From the NCBI GenBank assembly GCA_037355855.1, contig CM074758.1, positions 1,027,001 to 1,091,000 on the forward strand: a stretch of DNA of 64,000 nucleotides, read 5' to 3'. Of the stretch, positions 31,103 through 43,221 are shown one piece after another. A program made the position numbers and the translations under genes. The stretch is from Pseudo-nitzschia pungens (Eukaryota; Bacillariophyta; Bacillariophyceae; Bacillariales; Bacillariaceae). A model generated the notes under the pieces. The model saw only the letters and a list, made by a program, of their open reading frames with translations, did not search any database and was not told the origin of the DNA. Within the stretch, counting starts at the first letter, position 1. The number at the start of each line of letters is the position of its first letter.

Positions 31103-33259
31103 GTCGATCGATCGAGCCCTCGATCGTTCAATCGCTTCTTCTTGAAATAATGGTGGGCTCGAACCGTCTTCCTTTGTTCGCTAGTATCTTGTTCCCTCGT
31201 TCACCAACCGATCCCGGCGACGACACCTCCTGTCGGACGACTCTTTCGGTTTCGTCCACAATCAACTCCAATCCAATCCAGTCCGATGCGATGAGATGCG
31301 ATGCGATGAGATGCGATGCGATCCGATCCGTTTCAATCCGATCGAATGCCATGCAATGCAACCCGACGATACAGTAATAGTATTCCTTTCAACGGTGGGA
31401 AATAATTATTTTATGAAGTTGTAATCACTGATCACAATAATCACGACAAAAGTTGAAACCGTGATTGAGTTCGCGCCCTGGATGATAGTGTTGGGGGATC
31501 GATTGCTGCGGCGGCGTATCGAGGAAGGAATCTACGCTGTTTTGGTACGATCTATCTTTTCAGTAGATTACCGTACGGTACGTCAGGAGCGGTAGGTACC
31601 GTACAATACGAGTACGAGTAATCTTACGGAAGCAATTCCTGCATACGGTACGGTACTCTGAACGATCGTACGGTACGTACGTAGCGGTGAACGACAACTC
31701 GGTAGGACACAAATCCCATCCTCGGTTTTGGCGTGCTGGCCTGCTTGTGCGCGCAGGCACTCCGCGCTACTTTTTCGAGAGCGGAGTGGCGGGGGGTAGG
31801 ACGCGCCATTCGGCCGAGTGAATGAGTGAAGAATCATCAATCCATCACAATCAAAATCAAAATCAATCGAATATCATCGACTTTGAGATACAGTAACCTT
31901 ACCGGTAGAATCAATAATCAATCATCAATCGAATTCCGTACTCGTACAGGTAAGAATCTTAACTAAGGCTTACTCGTGTCCGTGCAAGTGCAAGTACCAG
32001 TACGAGTACGAGTACGAGCACTTGTTGAATCATCAATCATCCATCAAATCGTCAAACTCCATCGGTCGACGGATCGGATCCGATTGCTCCTCCCGTCTCC
32101 GACAAGCGAGATTCTCGTGATAACCTGAGGACTGAGGATGCATCGTCGGAAAATTGCATGCGCTGGTACGTAATGCGAGTACTACATGATGTTGCGGTGT
32201 GCGACTGGTGGAACCAAGAACGGGGAATAGTGAGCAAACAATTCGTGCGGGGAGATTTATGCCTTCACTTAGTAGTAGTATTACTCGTAGGATGAATGGA
32301 GCAAGCAAGAGCATCATACTCGACTACAGGATGATGTAGTACCACTAGCCAGCTAGTAGTACTAGTATTATATTCTCACCACTGTTTGATTGGTGGAGGT
32401 AAAAGCAGAAGGGAATGAGAGGACTTCTCTGGACGGGCAGCAGCGGAAGAAGAAGTTGTTTCAATTTTTAAAACAAATTGTGATGAGCGAAGTAAGGTTC
32501 AATTACTACTACTACTACTACCTCAACCCAACAGCATGGTCATAACAACCCAAAATTCCCTTCTTTTTTAAAAATTAACCTGCAATCCAAGAAGGTGAAA
32601 TTCTCCTTGTGTGTGTGTTTTGCTGCTGTGACAAAAAGCAGGCAGCAACAGCCATTGCAGAACATCCATTTGGTAATTTGTCTATGATACTACTGGTATT
32701 TAATAGCACAAGAGTGAATTCTTTCAGTCGTTACGACAAGAAACATCTATGGTGGTAATCAAATGCGACTTATTTTCGGCAGAGATCTGGTAGCAAACCA
32801 AGTAAGAGAATAACGCAAAACTCGGCGGTGAAACTCACAAGACAAAGAAGGAGCGGAGAGTATTCCCCCGACCTGGAAGAAAGTGCTACTACTGTATGAC
32901 TCATAAGAATACACCGGTTTTCTATTTTTACTAGAAGTGGGATGAAAATGAATAATCTGTTCCTCTTTCAATTTTATTGTTACAACATTCGCGACAATCC
33001 TCAAATAAATTATTAATTACATGCGTATCGCGGCAAACAAGATGATGCCAGGCCGGCAGCAACAACAAAGATTCAGACAATGGCTCTCCATTCAATGGAC
33101 GCCATCGGATTACAATACAATCTTTCCTCATCACATAGTTCGCACAGCAAGGCGCACGGGGTGATGCAGAAAAAACTGCTGTTCTGTGGAAGGTAGCAAT
33201 AGAAGAGTAGTAACTACGCCACAAAATCAACGAACGGCACCGCTAACGAACGCCTACGC
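31103..33259. other. 2.2-kb intergenic spacer
   Basis: No gene is recognised. It contains GATGCGATGAGATGCGATGC simple repeats at 31283-31330, dense TACGGTACGTAC palindromes at 31570-31690, a GTAACCTTACCGGTA motif near 31891, TACGAGTACGAGTACGAG near 31999, TACTAC runs near 32503, and a GTAAGGTT copy near 32492. Confidence 0.5.
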
Positions 33260-35592
33260 TCAACATTCGTCGTTTGGTATCCTGGAGGCCTCGACCTTCC
33301 GAGTCACATTTTTGACCGGGTTCAGGGCCTTACCCATTGACTTTTTGAATTTTTCGGCAAAAGACTTTTTGCCATCTTTGTTTTTCTTGCTTGTGCTTGT
33401 GCCGTTGTTGTTCGCTGCCTTGTCCTCTTCGGTAGACTCGTTATTCTGGTCGACGGGTTTTGTCTCATCTTTCACGGTTTCCGGACCGGTTACGAGTGAT
33501 CTCGGTCTGCGGCCTCCAAATCTTGGTCGGTTTCGCGTCGGATTCACATCGAGAATTGTGGAGGGTGCCTCACGGACTTCGGCGTCCGTGTTACAAGTGT
33601 CGACGGATTGGGGACTCATCGCGTCAACATCGTTGCTCCGGTTGTTGGGAGTGGGGGCATTTTTGGCTAGCCACTGGTCATTTCCTCCGTGCGCAGGAGT
33701 CCCCGGATACTTTCGTCGCGGTGTTGGAGGCAACAAGTCAACCTTTCCGTCAAAGAATCGACTTTCGCTCGGGTCTACACTCTTGCGCATGGCAGGCCTG
33801 GCGATAGGTGGTAGCGCGGACTCTCAAATTGCTTTGCCAAACTAGCCACCGCACCAGTACGTGTTTCGAAGAGTTCGATATCGTTGCTTTGGCTGGTGCG
33901 ATTGTGGTTGGGTGTGGCGGGAAGCGCAGCACCACAGTTTGTGTGAGAGGCGACACCGGGGTTGATGGGAGATTTCTTGATAAAATTCTTGTAACTGCTG
34001 GTGACAACCGTCTTCTTGGGACTCTTGCAAGACTTTTCAGTAACTGCTCTTGATGGACGATACGCTTACTCCGGCGGGGTCGTTGTTATTGTTCTTCTTT
34101 CGAAAACTGAAAGTTCCGCTTTCTTGCGAACGTCCCGAGAGCGTTCTCTCCTTCTGCACCTGTTTCAACTCTTCGACCATCGATGAAAATGAAGCGGATG
34201 GAGATTTGACACCATCTTCTCCTAGTAACTCGTCGAAGAGCGAGGCAGTTCCAGGCGCCACCGAAGTGCTTGACGGTGGTAGTTGCCCATGGTAATGTCG
34301 CTGTTGGCGTACGACCGCTGGCTCGAATATGGGTTGTCCTGTCGCCCCCCAGGTGTTGGCAGTGACGACGCATCCCGTTGTTCATCGTTGAAATCGTCCT
34401 CGTTATTAATTAAGGCGTCAAGAATATCTTCCTCTGCGCTGAGGTCATGGGGAGTTCCGGGGCGCTTTTTGTGTCGTGGAGTCGATTGGCGCTTGAGTTT
34501 GCTAGCACCAGAAGGAACCTCGGGCTGATCGTAACTTTCTGGCTCGTACACCCCTAGGGCTTCCTGCGCCTTTTTCAGATCCTTCGAGATTTGTTCCTGC
34601 TTGGCAGATTTTCGTGCCGAGCCTGTGCAATTTGCCTTGGAAGCCGCCGAGGCGGCCATCACTCCCGCAATCCCAATGCCCGCCTTAACTGTGTCCATAA
34701 AGGGGATGTTGCTGCAAAAAAGATTTTGATGCCCATGGCGCTTGGGATTGACTGGGGAAGCGATCATGCCAGGCGTTGCAGGTTTTGTAGCCACCGACGA
34801 TGCATCCTTCGGCGTCGAAGGAAAATATGACGATTGAGCATCATCGTCCTGTACATCGTCTTCCCGAATTGGATTGCCCAGATCATCGTATACAATTTTC
34901 GTTTGCGTTTGCAACGATGTATCGGTGGTTGAGGCGCCGGAAACGTCCGTTGCGGCACTTTTGCCTCCGAATAGGCTCGAGGCCATGTTGGCTATGCTTC
35001 CGGGGGTCTCGGGACCGGCGAAAAAAGTCTGGGCGGCTCGTCCGTTTGGACTTGAAAGAACATCGGCAATATCTTCACCTTGGTTAAAGGCTCCCCCACA
35101 ATACTTCGATGCGAGGTCAACAACCTTGTTTTCAATGTCCGTCCTGTCCTCTCTTTCTTGCTGCTGGTCCCGCCATGTAACGGATTTCTTACCTCCAGGA
35201 TCAACAATAACAGCTAGGTTTTCCTGCGGTGCGTCATCATCGCGGCCTTCTGGTGCCGGTGCAATTGCTTCCTGCCCAGCAGCTTGGGGCTGTTGTTCTT
35301 GTTGCTTCCGCTTGCTCTTCGGGGTAGGAATCTTAAACTTGAGAATACTCTTGGGAACGTGTGGCCTCTCAGCGTACTTTTCAGGATGTTTCCGGACTGC
35401 CTTGGCAGCAGTGTACTGCATTTTTTTTGAGGTGGGTGGCTCATAGGTGCAGAAAAGTGTGTTGACAATGTCTTCAGCGGCATTCTCCATACTGAACTTC
35501 AGTCCTTCTTCTTCTTGTTCCTGAGTGATAAAGTCTCCAGAAGACCTCATCCTTCGCGGAGTCCCTCTTTCGACCAAAAAGGCGGCCGACAT
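33260..35592 (-). CDS. Unknown disordered Ser/Pro/Lys-rich protein, reading frame broken three times
   Basis: The main frame starts at ATG 35592 (MSAAFLVERGTPRRMRSSGD) and stays open to 34222. It has a Lys/Gln-rich segment, an Ala-rich hydrophobic stretch (AGIGIAGVMAASAASKA) and many SP/TP sites. Coding character then moves between frames: to a second frame near 34285 (TSVAPGTASLFDELLGEDGV), back to the first near 34045 (AVTEKSCKSPKKTVVTSSYK), and again to the second near 33820 (ALPPIARPAMRKSVDPSES), ending NDEC at 33260. Each switch occurs over a few bases with no room for a normal intron. Either indels were introduced in assembly, or the 3' third is decaying. No family is recognised. The predicted product is mostly disordered and Lys-rich at the end (SFAEKFKKSMGKALNPVKNV). 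Confidence 0.5.
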
Positions 35593-37495
35593 GTTTGTAG
35601 AAGTGCTCGCTGTTGTTTACCCCGAAATAAATTGTGCAACCTCTGCTTCTCTTTGTGTCGCACACACACTCTATCTCCTAAGAGAGACAACTGCCGAATC
35701 GAATCAATCTCTTCTTTTGCGCCTGTAATGAAACAAAGGACTGACTATAGCATGAATTTCGAAGTCTGTCCTCTTCGCTGTCCAATATGAGTGCTTTGAA
35801 ACAACCACAATGTTACTTTTGACGATGACTTTTCGGCAAACGGGATGATTATTGCTGCAATGATCTATTATTGTTGTCGCTTTTGACGAGTTGGTGTATG
35901 TTGTTTGCTGTTGCTTGTTCTTGGGTGTCATCCATCACTCGTTCTCCTCTAAAGATCGGAAAATCGCCAAGATAGGCACGAGACTTGGTACTCGCCGAAA
36001 GATGAAAAGGATATGATGAAAGATGAGAGATATCACCCTGTGTGATCGCCAAGTATATACCAATATAAACGTACTTGATAAAACGTATTTGATGGGACAT
36101 TCTTTTTCGCGCGCCAGTAGCGCCTAAACGTTAACTGACAGGTTCGAGTATGTTGGGAACGGTAGGCGAACGGTAGGCGAACGGTAGGCGAACGGTTTGT
36201 AGTACTGTACATAGTAAGGTTAAGTTACCGGGTATCATGAATAATCTATCATGATATAAGACTTACTTATGCATACCGGTATGTAGATATTATGATCTAT
36301 ACGTACTATTCAGCTTCGAAAGGTATGAATCAGTAGTATTTTCAACAAGAAGTTCGTATTACGTACGTAGTAAAACCTTAATTAAGGCTTAATCTTACCG
36401 GTACGAGCACTCACACTTGCAATTCGTATTTTTTTCTGCCAAGTCTTCTCTATTACTTCTATCGGACAACCAGACCTTTCAACCAAAGAATTGGAATGAA
36501 CCAACTACTTCTGTTACCGTGTCTGAATCACCACATTTCATGGCAGTAGTAGTACTTCAGCTGATGACTTGAAAATATTTGATAACATTACTTAACTCAC
36601 GCTACTACTACTACACGTAGTAGTACTAAGGAAAAAGATACAACAAGCAAGAAGCATGGAACTTTTTTCGTTACTCGTACCTGCACTTGTTGAGAAATTG
36701 GCAGTAAGTAACAAGATTTATCGTAGTAGGAAGTCTCTGAGGGAGTAAGAAGAACTTCTTGCGTAGTTCTAGTAAACCTTACTTGTTAAAGATGTAAGCG
36801 TGGATCGCTTGTCCGTCGTGAACGATCTGAAAGATTGGAGGACAAACTACTCAGGTTATTGCCAATCTACGGTAATTACGAACACTCACATCGACGCCTC
36901 CAATTTTTGCGATTGGTCGTCGATGGCCTCTAGTTCCCAGTTTGTGACGTCATGAACATAACATTGAAACTACGGTAGCACTTTCTAGGCATAATGAATA
37001 CTGAAGTGGTTGAAGGAACGCAATTCCAATCGGAGGAAGATCGCGAGCACACCTTTCTTTTGATTGTGAGAGATTGTTATTCCATTGGATTCCACTTCTT
37101 TTTATGACGTCATCAAGAGAACCGAATCCTTGCTCTAATGATTTTTGATTTGTTTTTTCAATCCAGAAGAACAATTGTCGCCCGAAGTATCCGCGCGGGA
37201 AAACTTGGAAAGTAAGGTAAGGGTTTAGTCACTAAGTTCATTGAGACACCGTAGAACATAGTACATTTTCTACACGTGCGTCAGCAGACGATGTTAACAC
37301 TAAAGACCTAAAAACAATCCTCCTGTCTCACTGTCCGTCTGCCTACCGTAATTTCGATCAATAGAGGTACGAAATACGGTAAGATTTTAGAGGAAATAGA
37401 TGTTCTTTCGATCACTTTTTTTTGCTTCGATCACGTTTTATTTGCAAGAACACTAATAACAAAGGCATGTCTCTCTGTAACAATAGACCACTTTA
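35593..37495. other. Intergenic spacer
   Basis: No gene is recognised. It holds four tandem copies of the 11-mer GAACGGTAGGC at about 36157-36199, GTAAGGTTAAG near 36212, CCTTAATTAAGG near 36375, CTACTACTAC/GTAGTAGTAC inverted runs near 36603-36625, and GTAAACCTTAC near 36774. Confidence 0.5.
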
Positions 37496-38130
37496 AACCA
37501 TTAGATCGATCCACAAATTGGAGGGGTTGTCCTTCTTTATATAGTAGAGCTGTCCGAAGCGTTCCGGTTTGAATCAGTGAAGAGGGGGAGGAGATATTAA
37601 TTTTCGCCGTAGTTTCACCTGTATTCCCTTGCTGTATTTTAGGGGGGTGTTGCTCAGTGTACAGTCCATTTCTTGACAACGACTCCAAAAATCGATCCTC
37701 AAATTTGAGACCTTGTCTATCTTGATATAATATAGCTGTTCGAAGCGGTCCGGTTGTAATTGACCCAGTGGGGGGGGAGTTATTAATTTTTGCCGTAGTT
37801 TGACCGGTTTTTGCTTGTACTTCTTTAGGGGGTGTGTGCTCAGTGTACAGTTCGATTCTCGAAAACCACTGCTCCAATCGATCCGCAATTTGCAGGCCTT
37901 GTCTATCTTGATATAATAGATCGATCCGAAGTGGTCCTGTTGCAATCCGTGGTCCGGGGACAGAGTTATTAATTTTCGCCGTTATTTGGACCGGGTAGTT
38001 TTTCGATTGAAAAAAAAGACGCGATTTTGCTGCTGCTTTGCCAGTTCGATACTCGGTTCCAAGCGCTCCAATCGATCCGCAACTTGCAGGTCTCCTTCCT
38101 CTAATAGTGTAGATGCTTCCGCTATAATGG
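37495..38130. repeat. Degenerate tandem array, about four units of ~187-194 bp
   Basis: The anchor ATCGATCC recurs at about 37504, 37691, 37877 and 38071. Shared inner blocks are CTTGTCTATCTTGATATAAT and TATTAATTTTCGCCGTAGTT, with a third block containing TGCTCAGTGTACAG in the first two units. Copies differ by many substitutions, so the array is old. Read on the minus strand, the first two units stay open (YTEHTPPKEVQAKTGQTTAK and YTEQHPPKIQQGNTGETTAK), but the third does not. Confidence 0.75.
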
Positions 38131-38968
38131 TATAATTACGGCACAGTTGGTTATGGAGATAGGGGGTTGAGACAGGTCCTTGTTGCTTTGGTTGTTGAAA
38201 TGGAGTTTTTTTCGAATTTTTGACCTTATTTTGTGGCCCGGTGTAAGAAAAGGCTCGGCGCGCAATACAAGTCTATCGAAAGCTCGTGACCTTGCCATTT
38301 CTGTCATCGGGTATAAATTAGTGTCCAAGCTGATGGCTGAGAGTTATCAGAGTTACAACAAACAGTGGGGCTTTCGCTGTTGCTTTGGCTCATAACCTGT
38401 CTACAAAAAGCAGCCGAACTTAGTGACTAAACCCTTACCGTAACCTTACCGTAACCTTACTCGTATTCCTACAGTCAAACAACAAAGGGATTTCGTCAAA
38501 TCAAAGTGCACAAACATTCCAACACATCGATTAGTCATCAATTAGCCAATAAGAAACGCCCAACACGCAGTTTGGCCTCGATCTGCTGCTTCAACTTCTA
38601 TTATGGAATTTTGATGGAGCTTGATTCATTCCGCCTTGCCTACGGTAAGGTTATTCTAAAGAGTTTCATTGCCTTGCATCCAACTGGTTTTCGCTTCTGG
38701 TCGCCTTGTTCCCAATAGACGCTGTTTCGACGAACAAAGTACGAACCCATCTGAGGCATTAGCACCCATCACGTGGTTCCTGCGAGTGCAACAGTTCTCT
38801 CCAACAAAAACTAGAGAACGTCTTTGGTCCTGCTCTTACAGAATCCGAAGATCGAGTCTAGCAGAAGTGAAATAAGAAGGCCTCCATTTCGAATCACATT
38901 CTCGAGAGCACAAGTCGCAACTATTGAGGTCTCGTGAAAAAACCTAGATAAGAATATTGTTAGGCACA
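38131..38968. other. Intergenic spacer upstream of the mTERF-like gene
   Basis: It contains a close tandem pair of the recurrent motif, CCGTAACCTTACCGTAACCTTAC, split here as CCGTAACCTTA at about 38432 and again 12 nt on, and a further GTAAGGTT near 38644. No gene is recognised. Confidence 0.45.
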
Positions 38969-41785
38969 ATGAGGATACGGAACAGATCATACGCCGCAGC
39001 CTTTGCGGCATCTGCCACTATCTCAAGTTTGTCTACACAGCACACGGCGGAGGCCCTTCGGTCATCGTCTTCCCAATTATTTCCACCACCTCGAACAGTT
39101 GAAACAACAGGAGAGAGCTCCAGAAAGACACGAAGGACGCCTCTTGCTTGCCAAGCGTCGCGGACTGATACTGATAACAACACCGAGAACGAAAGAATAA
39201 GTATTAGAAGAAAGTCGAATGGAGCACCTGTTATTGATTCTGTACTCCTTCAGTTTATTTCGCAACAACAGAACATCCCCGATGTCTTCAGAGAAGAGAA
39301 GGTCGTCGAGGCGGTCACAAGTATATTAGAAACGACCATAATAGACCAACAGCAGCAGCAGCAGCAGGAAGATGACGAACGAATAATGCCATATATGAAC
39401 TCCACAGCTGCGGGATTGTCTCTTCAAACGAACCAAATAACACAAGAGGGTACAGATTCTACTCAGTTCAGCGTTGCAGAGGACGACACATACCCTACTG
39501 AAGAAAGAAATTACGCATCGACGACCGACGAAATCAAACGAAAACTCACGGATGGACCATCCACTAATTCCGATCTCGAAACCGAACGACGGCAAAGTGG
39601 TGCTAGCGCAGAATCTTCTTTCTCGTCGTCCTGGATGACCCAGTTCAGCAGCAAAAATGTTGCCGATACCCTATTGAAAGAAGCAGGAGTCGATGCTTCC
39701 ATGGCGCAAACTGCTGGAGATGCTGTCGAGCGCTATTGTGTCGTCCGAACAGCGCGCCGCCGGATCAGACGGTTTCTGAAAGAACGGGACCACTTATGGA
39801 CTAGCACTATGAAAGACAGCAGCAGCAGCGCGCGAGCCGAACTGGAATCACTGGCGGCATCGGACATGGCCGCCAGTCCGGCAGCCAGCTTGTTGCTGTC
39901 CTATGCCGAGAACAGTAATTCTGGTGTGGACGGCAATCCTCCATACAGTTTTTCCGACGTCTTGGATGTGTTTAAAGACTACGGATTGACAGGAAGTGAT
40001 CTATGCGTCTTGCTCACGCACAGTCCAAATCTTGCCCTGCGGGTTCCGCGTAAATCGTTTCTGCGACAAGGCGAAACGGACAATGCCGAAACTCTAGAAG
40101 AAACTCTCGAACGGTCCCTCAAGGGGCTGCTATTGCAGCGACTCGAGCTTCGTCGTTACGATGCTCGCAAGATATTGCGAACCTGTCCTGGATTGCTATC
40201 CGTCCGAGGTTCGAAATCAGCTGTGCAAGTTCTGACCATCATGACGAAATTGGGCATTTCCGAATCGAGTTTGGCACGAGACAAAACTTCCCTCCCGGTG
40301 CTGTTGTCGCGAAGCCCTGCCGGGCTTTTTCGACTTGTGGCCTTTCTTTCGAGCACGGCGGTTCGCATGCCTTTGGAAAAGATAGGACCCCTGCTTCGAA
40401 ACAGATCTGGCCGTGAATTGATGGATACCCTTGTGCCTGTTCCCACCACCAGTTACAGTCGCACAGCGACCACTAACACTAATGAGACCTCTTCCGAAGC
40501 GATTGGTGACGTCGCAAACAACGACGAGTCGGTATCGACTGAGGCCGAAGAGCCCACTACGACGACTTTGAACGATGATGCCGCAGCTTGGTCTCGGACG
40601 CGCATGCAGCGCCAAGAACGCATTGAGCGGACTTACGCAAACATGGCAAGGACAGCCTCCCTATTGAGATTCCAGATAGGTTCCAACGATTTGAGCCCCG
40701 TCATTTCTGCCTATCCGAGCGTTCTTTTGTTGGATTCTGAAAAGCAGATTTTGCCAGTCGCTCGCTACATGATGGGTGGTTTAGGAATATGGAAGGACGA
40801 TTTGAGCAGTGTCTTGAAATTGTATCCAACTCTTCTGGGGAAACCCATCGAGGAATTAGAAAAAATTGTCAGCTACGTTCTGACCATTGGCGTTGAAGAA
40901 GACGCGTTGGCGGGAATTTTTCGTGCCTTTCCCGGCCTCTTTGCGCTCGAAATCCACGAAATGCAAGCCGTCGTAGACTATCTGAAGAGCATTGGAGTGC
41001 GAGATGTCGGGGCCTTCGTCACCAAGATACCTGCCATATTGGGTTATTCCGTGGAAACCGATCTCAGGCCCAAATGGGAATTTCTTAAAACGGTCTGCCT
41101 CCAACCGGAATTCGAGCTCCAGCAATTTCCAGCTTACTTTTCGTATCCTTTTGGACGAGTGATTAAAACCCGATTCAATTACCTAGCGTACAAGGGGATT
41201 TCCATTCGTTTCGTTTCGATGCGGATTGACACTGTTTTACGATTCGGAGATGTGGACTTTGCGACGAAGGTGGCGCGCGATGATGACGGGGGAGAAGCAT
41301 TTCGCAATTTCGGAAAACAGCGCGGGAGCCGCTCAGCGAATGGTGCCGCTGCTGCCCAAAGCCGGGCGTCGGTGAAGGGGAAAAAATATCGCGGAAACAA
41401 CAAGGACAAGAATTTCCGCCGAAAGAATAACAACAAGAGCAAAAATGTCGCATCTTCCAAATTCAAGAAGAGATACACCAACAATACTTACAGGACAAAT
41501 GTGAACGGAAGTAACAACGGTGCCAACGGCAAATATCAAGGTAGCAAGGAGGGATCCCAAGCCGGGAGCATGCTGGATGCCGCGAAACGTCTTTCCAAGG
41601 AGTCGAAGGATTTGGACGAACGGAATAAATTGTCTGGGGAGACCACGCCACCGCGAAACCGCAACAAGTTTCGTGCGAAGGTCTCGAACTCTAAACAGCA
41701 GCAGCCAAAACCAACCAATCGAACAAAACGAAAGGAAGACCGAAGAGATGGGGGAGAAGACAGACCGTGGCCAGTTACTGCTTAA
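38969..41785 (+). CDS. mTERF-domain organellar protein
   Basis: This 938-residue protein carries mTERF-type helical repeats in two blocks. Block one (about residues 320-470) includes FKDYGLTGSDLCVLLTHSPNL, KILRTCPGLL and TKLGISESSLARDKTSLP. Block two (about 560-730) includes VISAYPSVLLLD, MGGLGIWKDDLSSVLKLYP, VLTIGVEEDALAGIFRAFP, LKSIGVRDVGAFVTKIPAIL and a final FNYLAYKGISIRF. mTERF proteins bind nucleic acid in mitochondria or plastids and act in transcription termination, splicing or ribosome assembly. The N-terminus (MRIRNRSYAAAFAASATISSL...TAEALRSS) fits an organellar presequence; plastid or mitochondrion cannot be settled. A polyglutamine run sits near residue 131. The last 190 residues are basic, Asn/Lys/Arg-rich and probably disordered RNA-binding tail. 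The open frame begins at TTG 38957; ATG 38969 is the start. Confidence 0.85.
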   Translation: MRIRNRSYAAAFAASATISSLSTQHTAEALRSSSSQLFPPPRTVETTGESSRKTRRTPLACQASRTDTDNNTENERISIRRKSNGAPVIDSVLLQFISQQQNIPDVFREEKVVEAVTSILETTIIDQQQQQQQEDDERIMPYMNSTAAGLSLQTNQITQEGTDSTQFSVAEDDTYPTEERNYASTTDEIKRKLTDGPSTNSDLETERRQSGASAESSFSSSWMTQFSSKNVADTLLKEAGVDASMAQTAGDAVERYCVVRTARRRIRRFLKERDHLWTSTMKDSSSSARAELESLAASDMAASPAASLLLSYAENSNSGVDGNPPYSFSDVLDVFKDYGLTGSDLCVLLTHSPNLALRVPRKSFLRQGETDNAETLEETLERSLKGLLLQRLELRRYDARKILRTCPGLLSVRGSKSAVQVLTIMTKLGISESSLARDKTSLPVLLSRSPAGLFRLVAFLSSTAVRMPLEKIGPLLRNRSGRELMDTLVPVPTTSYSRTATTNTNETSSEAIGDVANNDESVSTEAEEPTTTTLNDDAAAWSRTRMQRQERIERTYANMARTASLLRFQIGSNDLSPVISAYPSVLLLDSEKQILPVARYMMGGLGIWKDDLSSVLKLYPTLLGKPIEELEKIVSYVLTIGVEEDALAGIFRAFPGLFALEIHEMQAVVDYLKSIGVRDVGAFVTKIPAILGYSVETDLRPKWEFLKTVCLQPEFELQQFPAYFSYPFGRVIKTRFNYLAYKGISIRFVSMRIDTVLRFGDVDFATKVARDDDGGEAFRNFGKQRGSRSANGAAAAQSRASVKGKKYRGNNKDKNFRRKNNNKSKNVASSKFKKRYTNNTYRTNVNGSNNGANGKYQGSKEGSQAGSMLDAAKRLSKESKDLDERNKLSGETTPPRNRNKFRAKVSNSKQQQPKPTNRTKRKEDRRDGGEDRPWPVTA

Positions 41786-42366
41786 TTGCTTAGTTTGTCA
41801 AGTGGTTTCTGTATATCTAGCCTGTCTGGTAAAAGCTACGCTCCAGCAGGATCCTCAAATTGCAACGCCCAAAATGATTAATAGACTGTATAATAATAAT
41901 TTACGAGAAAACACTCTTGTTTCAAAGATGAAGCGGGTGAAGTTGTGTATGTCAAGGCTGTAGCAATGATTCCGGACATTTGGGAGAAAATTGAAGTAGT
42001 ATTCAAGTAGTAGGCACACAGTGTTTGCGCAGATTCATGAAGCCTGGTCAAGAACCCAAGAAATAACTCCTAGAGTGGTACCAGTCACAAAAAATATCAT
42101 GACATTGACCTCCGTGTCTTGTAATAGATTGCAGCCACGCAGCTACAGTTCAGTCGTTTGAAATAATCGAATCAAGGCGGATGTTGGGAATACACGCATA
42201 CATCGTAGTGTTTTATCGTTCAATCAGAATGAGATCTCTTTTCGGGGCGGGCGAGTTTTTAGTGCTAGTATACAAGGGCGTGTTCTTATATCAGCATATT
42301 ATATCAGTAGCGTGTTCACCATACAAATGTTTATCGTTCGATGATTCGTGTGTTTTAGCGAGAAGT
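41786..42366. other. Tail-to-tail spacer
   Basis: It lies between convergent genes. Nothing recognisable is seen apart from AT-rich tracts. Confidence 0.4.
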
Positions 42367-43221
42367 TTATGATCGTTTGCCGTATAGCTTGATATCCAAG
42401 ACGAGATCGGGTTGGTACGGGATGCGCGGATTGCAATAAAACTGGTACCACCGTTGGTAAGCACCATCGGGGGCGTCTTTGGGAGGAATGGGTCCGATTG
42501 ATCCCTCGTTGCCGGCCAGGCATTTTTTGTTGTTGGAAGCGGGAGACAGCTTTTCGTTTTGTTGGATCAACGAATTGAACCCAAGCGAGTTTGGGACAAT
42601 TACCCGCCGAATGCCTCCCGGGCGCATTGGTGGAATTCCATCCTCATCACTTCCCAGGATGGCCAATTCAATCCCGGCGATGGTAGATCCATCGCCCAGG
42701 ACCCACCGGTAGGGGGCGTCACCGTTTTTGGTGCTGTAGATGGATGGAAATCGACCAGCCGTCGAGGCCATGGAATAATCGATGCTGCAAACCGATCCCG
42801 ATGTCAACACTTCGCCGCTTCCAACCTTGGCGTCGACCCAGCGGAGCCCCGAATTTGGGGCCGTGGTCAAAATCAGTCCGTTGGGTTTCGCTGCGAAACT
42901 CGCCGATGGGGACAACACCAGTGCACCAGCGGTGGTTGTAAACGCTTTCGTCAAAGCCGATCGGCGCGACGTGATTGATGACAAAGTTGGAGATTGCCCT
43001 TCATTGTGTTCGTGTTCGCAATCGTCTAATGTTTCGTGTCTCGTGGCCATCAACGAACAATGTTGGCTAGCAGTATTTTGCCGGGGTTGTCGGTGCGAAA
43101 CTACCGAGTGCTCGAATCCATTGGCGCCCTCTAGTAAGACAAGACCTGCTGCCCAAACTACCGCAAGGTTCACCAAACGCAAGGAAAATACCATAGTGAT
43201 GCTTATTCTGCTTTTCGCCAT
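42367..43221 (-). CDS. FKBP-type peptidyl-prolyl isomerase, predicted thylakoid lumen
   Basis: The FKBP fold starts near residue 125: GLRWVDAKVGSGEVLTSGSVCSIDY, then YRWVLGDGSTIAGIELAILG, MRPGGIRRVIVPNSLGF, and a closing PDLVLDIKLYGKR. FKBPs interconvert cis and trans prolyl bonds and, in the thylakoid lumen, assist photosystem assembly. Targeting is three-part. First comes a signal peptide MVFSLRLVNLAVVWAAGLVLLEG (from Met10), then an Ala-Asn-Gly-Phe plastid cleavage context (EGANGFEHS). Near residue 86 follows a twin-Arg lumen signal, SRRSALTKAFTTTAGALVLSPSASFAAKP. The insert IQQNEKLSPASNNKKCLAGNEGSIGPIPPKD between the last strands is typical of algal lumenal members. It has 284 residues from ATG 43221 and a single exon. 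Catalytic activity is not assured, since many lumenal FKBPs lack key aromatic residues. Confidence 0.85.
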   Translation of the reverse strand: MAKSRISITMVFSLRLVNLAVVWAAGLVLLEGANGFEHSVVSHRQPRQNTASQHCSLMATRHETLDDCEHEHNEGQSPTLSSITSRRSALTKAFTTTAGALVLSPSASFAAKPNGLILTTAPNSGLRWVDAKVGSGEVLTSGSVCSIDYSMASTAGRFPSIYSTKNGDAPYRWVLGDGSTIAGIELAILGSDEDGIPPMRPGGIRRVIVPNSLGFNSLIQQNEKLSPASNNKKCLAGNEGSIGPIPPKDAPDGAYQRWYQFYCNPRIPYQPDLVLDIKLYGKRS

